In this document: in pieces, positions 4,339-7,908 of the stretch | Layout of the letters: each line of letters begins with the position of its first letter | Numbering within the stretch: position 1 is the stretch's first letter | DNA from: an uncultured Verrucomicrobiota bacterium | Lineage (GTDB): Bacteria; Verrucomicrobiota; Verrucomicrobiia; Opitutales; Opitutaceae | Reading direction: 5' to 3' | Length of the DNA stretch: 7,908 nucleotides | Assembly: GCA_903919625.1 (NCBI GenBank) | Contig: CAIXIZ010000214.1 | Coordinates: 1-7,908 of the forward strand | Notes under the pieces: generated by a model | What the model saw: the letters and a program-made list of their open reading frames with translations, nothing else | Databases searched by the model: none | What the model was told of the DNA's origin: nothing | Position numbers and translations under genes: made by a program

Positions 4339-7173
4339 ATGTCCTCCCTTTCCCTTCCTGCGCACGCCAATGCCGACGTCATCGAGTCGGCCTATGCCGC
4401 CTGGCTCGACAATCCCGACACCGTGGACCCGACGTGGCGGGCGTTTTTCCAAGGATTCACCCTGGGCAACAATGGCGGTTCGCTGGGCGGTGCGCTGGTG
4501 GCGGCCGGCGGCGGCGTGTCAGTGCTCGACAGCAACAAACAGGCGCAAGTGCTCCGGCTCATCAACGCCCACCGGGCGCACGGTCACCTCCAGGCGCATC
4601 TCGATCCGCTGGGCGAACCGCCCGCGCCGCACCCCCGCCTCGGCATGGCGCATTTCGGGCTGACCGAAGCCGACCTCGACGAGTCTTTTGCCGTTGGCAA
4701 TTTCAAGGCCGGCGGTCAGATGAAGCTTCGCGCGCTGCTGGCCGCGCTCCACGAGACTTACTGCGGACATGTCGGCGTGGAATATCTGCACATGCAGGAT
4801 CTGGACGCCCGGGACTGGCTCCAGACCCGCATGGAAGCCGTGCACAACCGTCCGGAATTTACCCGCGGACAGAAAATTCGCATCTTGCGCCGGCTGCACA
4901 AGGCCGAGCTGTTTGAAAAATTCCTGCACACGCGCTTTGTCGGCCAGAAACGTTTTTCTTTGGAGGGCGGCGAAACCATGATTGCGGCGTGCGACGCCAT
5001 GATCGAGCACTGCCCGTCGCTCGGGGTGCAGGAAATCGTCATGGGCATGGCGCACCGGGGCCGGCTCAGCGTGCTGACCAACATCCTCCGCAAACCGTTC
5101 GACGTCCTGTTTGAGCAGTTTTCCGAGAATTACCTGCCCCATGCGGTGGGCGGCGATGGCGACGTGAAATACCACCTCGGTTATGAGGCCGTGCTGTCCA
5201 CCCAGGCCGGACCGACCGTCGAGGTGCGCCTCGCGGCCAATCCCTCGCATCTTGAAATCGTCAACCCCGTCGTCGAGGGCAAGGCCCGCGCCCGCCAGCG
5301 CATCCGGGGCGACACCGAGCGGAGGCGCGTCTGCCCGTTTCTGATCCATGGCGATGCGGCGCTCGCCGGCCAGGGGGTGGTGGCCGAGACCCTGAACTTC
5401 TCGCAGCTCCCCGGCTACCGCACGGGCGGCACGGTGCATTTTGTCATCAACAACCAGATCGGTTTCACCACGGATCCCGAGGACGCCCGCTCCACCCGCT
5501 ATTGCACGGACGTGGCCAAGATGATCGAGGCGCCCATCTTCCACGTGAACGGCGACGACCCCGAGGCCGTGTGCTATGCCATCCGCCTGGCCCTGGAGTT
5601 TCGCGTGCAGTTCCAGCGCGATGTGTTTGTGGACATGTACTGCTACCGCAAACACGGCCACAACGAGGCCGATGAGCCGGCCTTCACCCAGCCCACCCTC
5701 TACAAGAAAATTGGCGTCCATCCGCAGGTTTCCGCCCTCTACACCGCACGGTTGCTCGCGGACAACACCCTCGATGCCGCCGGGGCTGAGGCGATCAAGG
5801 CCGAATACTCCCGGGCGATGGACGAGTCGTTTGACAAGGCCAAGGCCGCCGAGGCGGCGCGCATCGCGGCCGGAGAACATACCGATGAGTTCCGCGGATC
5901 CAATGCGGTCTTCCAGCCCGGCTACCGCCATACGACTGTCGCCACCGCCATTTCGCGTGAACTGCTCGACCAGGTCGTCACCGGCCTGACCAGCCTGCCC
6001 GCCAGCTTCAAGCCGAACCCCAAAATCAAGCGCTTCCTTGACGCACGCGCGACGGCGCACCGCGACGACGGTCCAGTTGACTGGGGTTTTGGCGAGGCGT
6101 TGGCCTTTGGCTCGCTGCTGCTCGAGGGCATGCCGGTGCGCCTGAGCGGCCAGGATTGTGAGCGCGGCACCTTCAGCCACCGCCACGCGGTCCTGTACGA
6201 CTCCGACACCCGCGAAAAATATGTCCCGCTGCTGCATCTCGCGGAGAATCAGGCGCGGTTCTGCGTCTATAACTCGCTGCTCTCCGAATCCGCGGTGCTC
6301 GGCTTCGACTATGGCTACTCGCTGGATTATCCGCAGATGCTCTGCATCTGGGAGGCGCAGTTCGGGGATTTTGCCAATGGGGCGCAGGTGGTGATTGACC
6401 AGTTTTTTGCCGCCGGCGAATCGAAATGGCAGCGGACGAGCGCCATCGTGCTGCTCCTGCCGCACGGTTACGAAGGTCAGGGGCCCGAGCATTCGTCGGC
6501 CCGGCTGGAGCGTTTCCTCCAGCTCTGCGCCGAAGGCAACATCCAGGTGGCCAACCTCACCACGCCCGCCCAGTTGTTCCACGCGCTGCGCCGACAGATG
6601 AAGCGCGAGTTCCTCAAGCCGCTCGTCATCATGTCCCCCAAGTCGTTGCTGCGCCATCCGGCCGCCGTTTCACGCCTCGCCGATTTCACCGGCGGGTATT
6701 TTCAGGAGGTGCTCGATGACCCGCGTTTCGCCACGACCCTCGGCACGCGCCCGCCGTTTGCCACTGCCCCGGCCCCCGTGCCGGTGCCCGGAGCCCAGTC
6801 GCCGCGGGACCCGAAAACCGCCACCCGTCTCATCCTCTGCTCGGGCAAAGTCTATTATGATCTGGCCGCCCATTGCGCCGCACGCGGCCTTACGGACGTT
6901 GCCGTAGTGCGCATCGAGCAGCTCTACCCGCTGCACCGCAGCCGCCTGGCGGCCCTGGCCGACGCCTACAGCCGCGACGCCCGCCTCATCTGGTGCCAGG
7001 AAGAACCGCAGAACATGGGCGCATGGAGCTATATTGCGCCGCAGTTGGAGGAGATTTTCGGTCGCAAGCCCGTCTATGCTGGCCGCAGTCCCGCCTCTTC
7101 GCCTGCGGTCGGCGCCCTCGCCCGCCACAAGCTGGAGCTTACCGCGCTGCTCTCTGAAGCGTTCAGCCTCTGA
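4339..7173 (+). CDS. sucA: 2-oxoglutarate dehydrogenase E1 component
   Basis: A full-length 944-residue thiamine-diphosphate-dependent E1 (the E. coli enzyme has 933). It decarboxylates 2-oxoglutarate and transfers the succinyl group to the E2 lipoyl arm in the TCA cycle. The N-terminal E2-interaction segment is present (ESAYAAWLDNPDTVDPTWRA, about 14-33). The active-site GMAHRGRL (His239) matches the E. coli His260 region. The TPP/Mg motif runs from GDAA (Asp339) to VINNQIGF (Asn371-Asn372), with the same spacing as in E. coli. The pyrimidine-binding domain carries WGFGEALAFGSLL (from 582), RLSGQDCERGTFSHRH (601-616) and PHGYEGQGPEHSSARLERF (from 708). The C-terminal domain includes MSPKSLLRHP (765-774) and WCQEEPQNMGAW (885-896), which are hallmarks of E1o. 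The ATG at 4339 is preferred over an in-frame GTG at 4258 because the family's N-terminus begins here and the earlier stretch is a structured leader. No Shine-Dalgarno. Followed by sucB after 103 bases. Confidence 0.97.
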   Translation: MSSLSLPAHANADVIESAYAAWLDNPDTVDPTWRAFFQGFTLGNNGGSLGGALVAAGGGVSVLDSNKQAQVLRLINAHRAHGHLQAHLDPLGEPPAPHPRLGMAHFGLTEADLDESFAVGNFKAGGQMKLRALLAALHETYCGHVGVEYLHMQDLDARDWLQTRMEAVHNRPEFTRGQKIRILRRLHKAELFEKFLHTRFVGQKRFSLEGGETMIAACDAMIEHCPSLGVQEIVMGMAHRGRLSVLTNILRKPFDVLFEQFSENYLPHAVGGDGDVKYHLGYEAVLSTQAGPTVEVRLAANPSHLEIVNPVVEGKARARQRIRGDTERRRVCPFLIHGDAALAGQGVVAETLNFSQLPGYRTGGTVHFVINNQIGFTTDPEDARSTRYCTDVAKMIEAPIFHVNGDDPEAVCYAIRLALEFRVQFQRDVFVDMYCYRKHGHNEADEPAFTQPTLYKKIGVHPQVSALYTARLLADNTLDAAGAEAIKAEYSRAMDESFDKAKAAEAARIAAGEHTDEFRGSNAVFQPGYRHTTVATAISRELLDQVVTGLTSLPASFKPNPKIKRFLDARATAHRDDGPVDWGFGEALAFGSLLLEGMPVRLSGQDCERGTFSHRHAVLYDSDTREKYVPLLHLAENQARFCVYNSLLSESAVLGFDYGYSLDYPQMLCIWEAQFGDFANGAQVVIDQFFAAGESKWQRTSAIVLLLPHGYEGQGPEHSSARLERFLQLCAEGNIQVANLTTPAQLFHALRRQMKREFLKPLVIMSPKSLLRHPAAVSRLADFTGGYFQEVLDDPRFATTLGTRPPFATAPAPVPVPGAQSPRDPKTATRLILCSGKVYYDLAAHCAARGLTDVAVVRIEQLYPLHRSRLAALADAYSRDARLIWCQEEPQNMGAWSYIAPQLEEIFGRKPVYAGRSPASSPAVGALARHKLELTALLSEAFSL

Positions 7174-7188
7174 TTCAGACGGAGGTTG

Positions 7189-7224
7189 AACGGCAGACGT
7201 CGGGCCTGCGAGCCTGCCGCCGTT
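7189..7224 (+). other. Hairpin between sucA and sucB
   Basis: AACGGC (7189-7194) pairs with GCCGTT (7219-7224). Inside, CGGGC (7201-7205) pairs with GCCTG (7212-7216, one G-U) around a 6-base loop. It lies in the 103-base sucA-sucB gap, after the sucA stop. No T-run follows, so it is more likely an mRNA processing or stability element, or a weak attenuator, than a full terminator. The rest of the gap is pyrimidine-rich and shows nothing else. Confidence 0.35.
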
Positions 7225-7276
7225 ATCCGCTCCTTTCTCCTCGCCACCCGCTGCCTGCTGTTCACTAATTTTCTCC

Positions 7277-7908
7277 ATGCCACTCCTCGAAGTCAAAATC
7301 CCCCCGATGGGCGAATCTATCAGCACCGGCGTGCTGGCCAAATGGCACGTTACCGACGGCGCGACGGTCAAAAAGGACCAGCCACTCTTCGAACTGGAGA
7401 CGGACAAGATCACCAGCGAAGGCCTGGCCGAGGCCGCCGGACAAATCACGTTCAAAGTCACGGCCGGCACCGAGGTAAAAATCGGCCAGGTCGTCGCCAC
7501 CATCGATCCGGAGGCCAAAGGCCAGAAGGCTGAGGCGAGCCCCGCTCCCGCGGCCAAAGCCGCCGTTCCGCCCGCACCCGCCAAGGCCGCCGCACCCGCA
7601 CCCGTCGTCGTCGCACCCAAATCCGCCGAGGTCGCGAAGCCCTCCGCACCTCCTCCGGTTGCACCGGCCAAAGAACCGGTCGCCCCTGTCAAGCCCGTGA
7701 CGGCGCCGATGCCGGTTGCGCTGCCCAAAATTGCGGCCGCCGACGGCCCGCGCCAGACGCGCCGTAAGCTCTCGCCGCTCCGCCAGAAAATCGCCCAGCG
7801 TCTGGTCAGCGCCCAGCACGAGGCCGCGATGCTCACCACCTTCAACGAGGTCGACATGTCCGGCGTGATGGCGCTCCGCGCCAAATACCAGGACGACTTC
7901 GTGAAGAA
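7277..7908 (+). CDS. sucB: Dihydrolipoyl succinyltransferase (E2 of 2-oxoglutarate dehydrogenase), partial
   Basis: The first 210 residues are visible; the gene runs off the right edge. Residues 1-77 are a lipoyl domain with the lipoyl-lysine motif ETDKITSE (Lys44) and the typical MGESISTGVLAKWHV start. Residues about 78-158 are a low-complexity Ala/Pro/Lys/Val linker. The catalytic acyltransferase domain begins at about 162 (RRKLSPLRQKIAQRLVSAQ) and continues AMLTTFNEVDMSGVMALRAKY, closely like E. coli SucB. AMLTTFNEVDM marks E2o rather than pyruvate dehydrogenase E2. No peripheral subunit-binding domain is visible between linker and catalytic domain. The start ATG follows a pyrimidine-rich TTTTCTCC and has no Shine-Dalgarno. 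It acts after SucA, passing the succinyl group from lipoamide to CoA; E3 reoxidises the lipoyl arm. The CoA-site His and Asp lie beyond the window. Confidence 0.95.
   Translation, partial: MPLLEVKIPPMGESISTGVLAKWHVTDGATVKKDQPLFELETDKITSEGLAEAAGQITFKVTAGTEVKIGQVVATIDPEAKGQKAEASPAPAAKAAVPPAPAKAAAPAPVVVAPKSAEVAKPSAPPPVAPAKEPVAPVKPVTAPMPVALPKIAAADGPRQTRRKLSPLRQKIAQRLVSAQHEAAMLTTFNEVDMSGVMALRAKYQDDFVK

Noticed and set aside
4171..4452. Minus-strand open frame (93 codons) covering the sucA leader and start
   Set aside because: It overlaps the conserved sucA N-terminus; its non-overlapping part corresponds to the structured leader and codes nothing I recognise.
4519..6657. Long minus-strand open frame (712 codons) opposite sucA
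   Set aside because: It lies inside a certain sucA gene and its translation has no recognisable motif; the lack of stops follows from GC-rich codon use on the other strand.
6670..7884. Minus-strand open frame (404 codons) across the end of sucA and start of sucB
   Set aside because: It spans two genuine + strand genes and is low-complexity Ala/Gly/Thr sequence complementary to the SucB linker.

Overview
The window is high-GC bacterial DNA. It has closely packed genes, almost no Shine-Dalgarno sequences, a GldF/GldG-type ABC transporter module next to a DUF4340 gene, and a sucA-sucB pair. This mix suggests a member of Verrucomicrobiota, perhaps near Opitutales. That placement is an inference from gene content and style, not from a marker gene.

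Left part (1-3308, + strand): a tight three-gene unit. The C-terminal end of an ABC-2 type permease (GldF-like) enters from the left edge. A full GldG-type auxiliary protein follows after 12 bases, then a membrane-anchored DUF4340 protein after a further 22 bases. The three probably form one envelope-associated ABC transporter complex of unknown substrate. Its ATPase gene would lie upstream of the window.

Middle part (3309-4338): a convergent gap with a hairpin, then two minus-strand genes joined by an ATGA overlap. The upstream one is a small uncharacterised protein. The downstream one is a SUI1/eIF1-like (YciH) translation factor. They diverge from sucA across an AT-richer region (about 4100-4190) that holds inverted repeats and a candidate sigma70 promoter. 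Between that promoter and the sucA start lies a leader of about 150 bases that can fold into a long imperfect stem (4208-4291) and a second all-GC hairpin (4303-4324).

Right part (4339-7908, + strand): sucA, the complete E1 component of 2-oxoglutarate dehydrogenase, then sucB, the E2 dihydrolipoyl succinyltransferase, cut by the right edge. Together they convert 2-oxoglutarate to succinyl-CoA in the TCA cycle; the E3 gene is not in view. The most notable point is that the visible sucB goes from its lipoyl domain through an Ala/Pro/Lys linker straight into the catalytic domain, with no recognisable E3/E1-binding (peripheral subunit-binding) domain. No mobile element, CRISPR array, tRNA or rRNA gene was seen.
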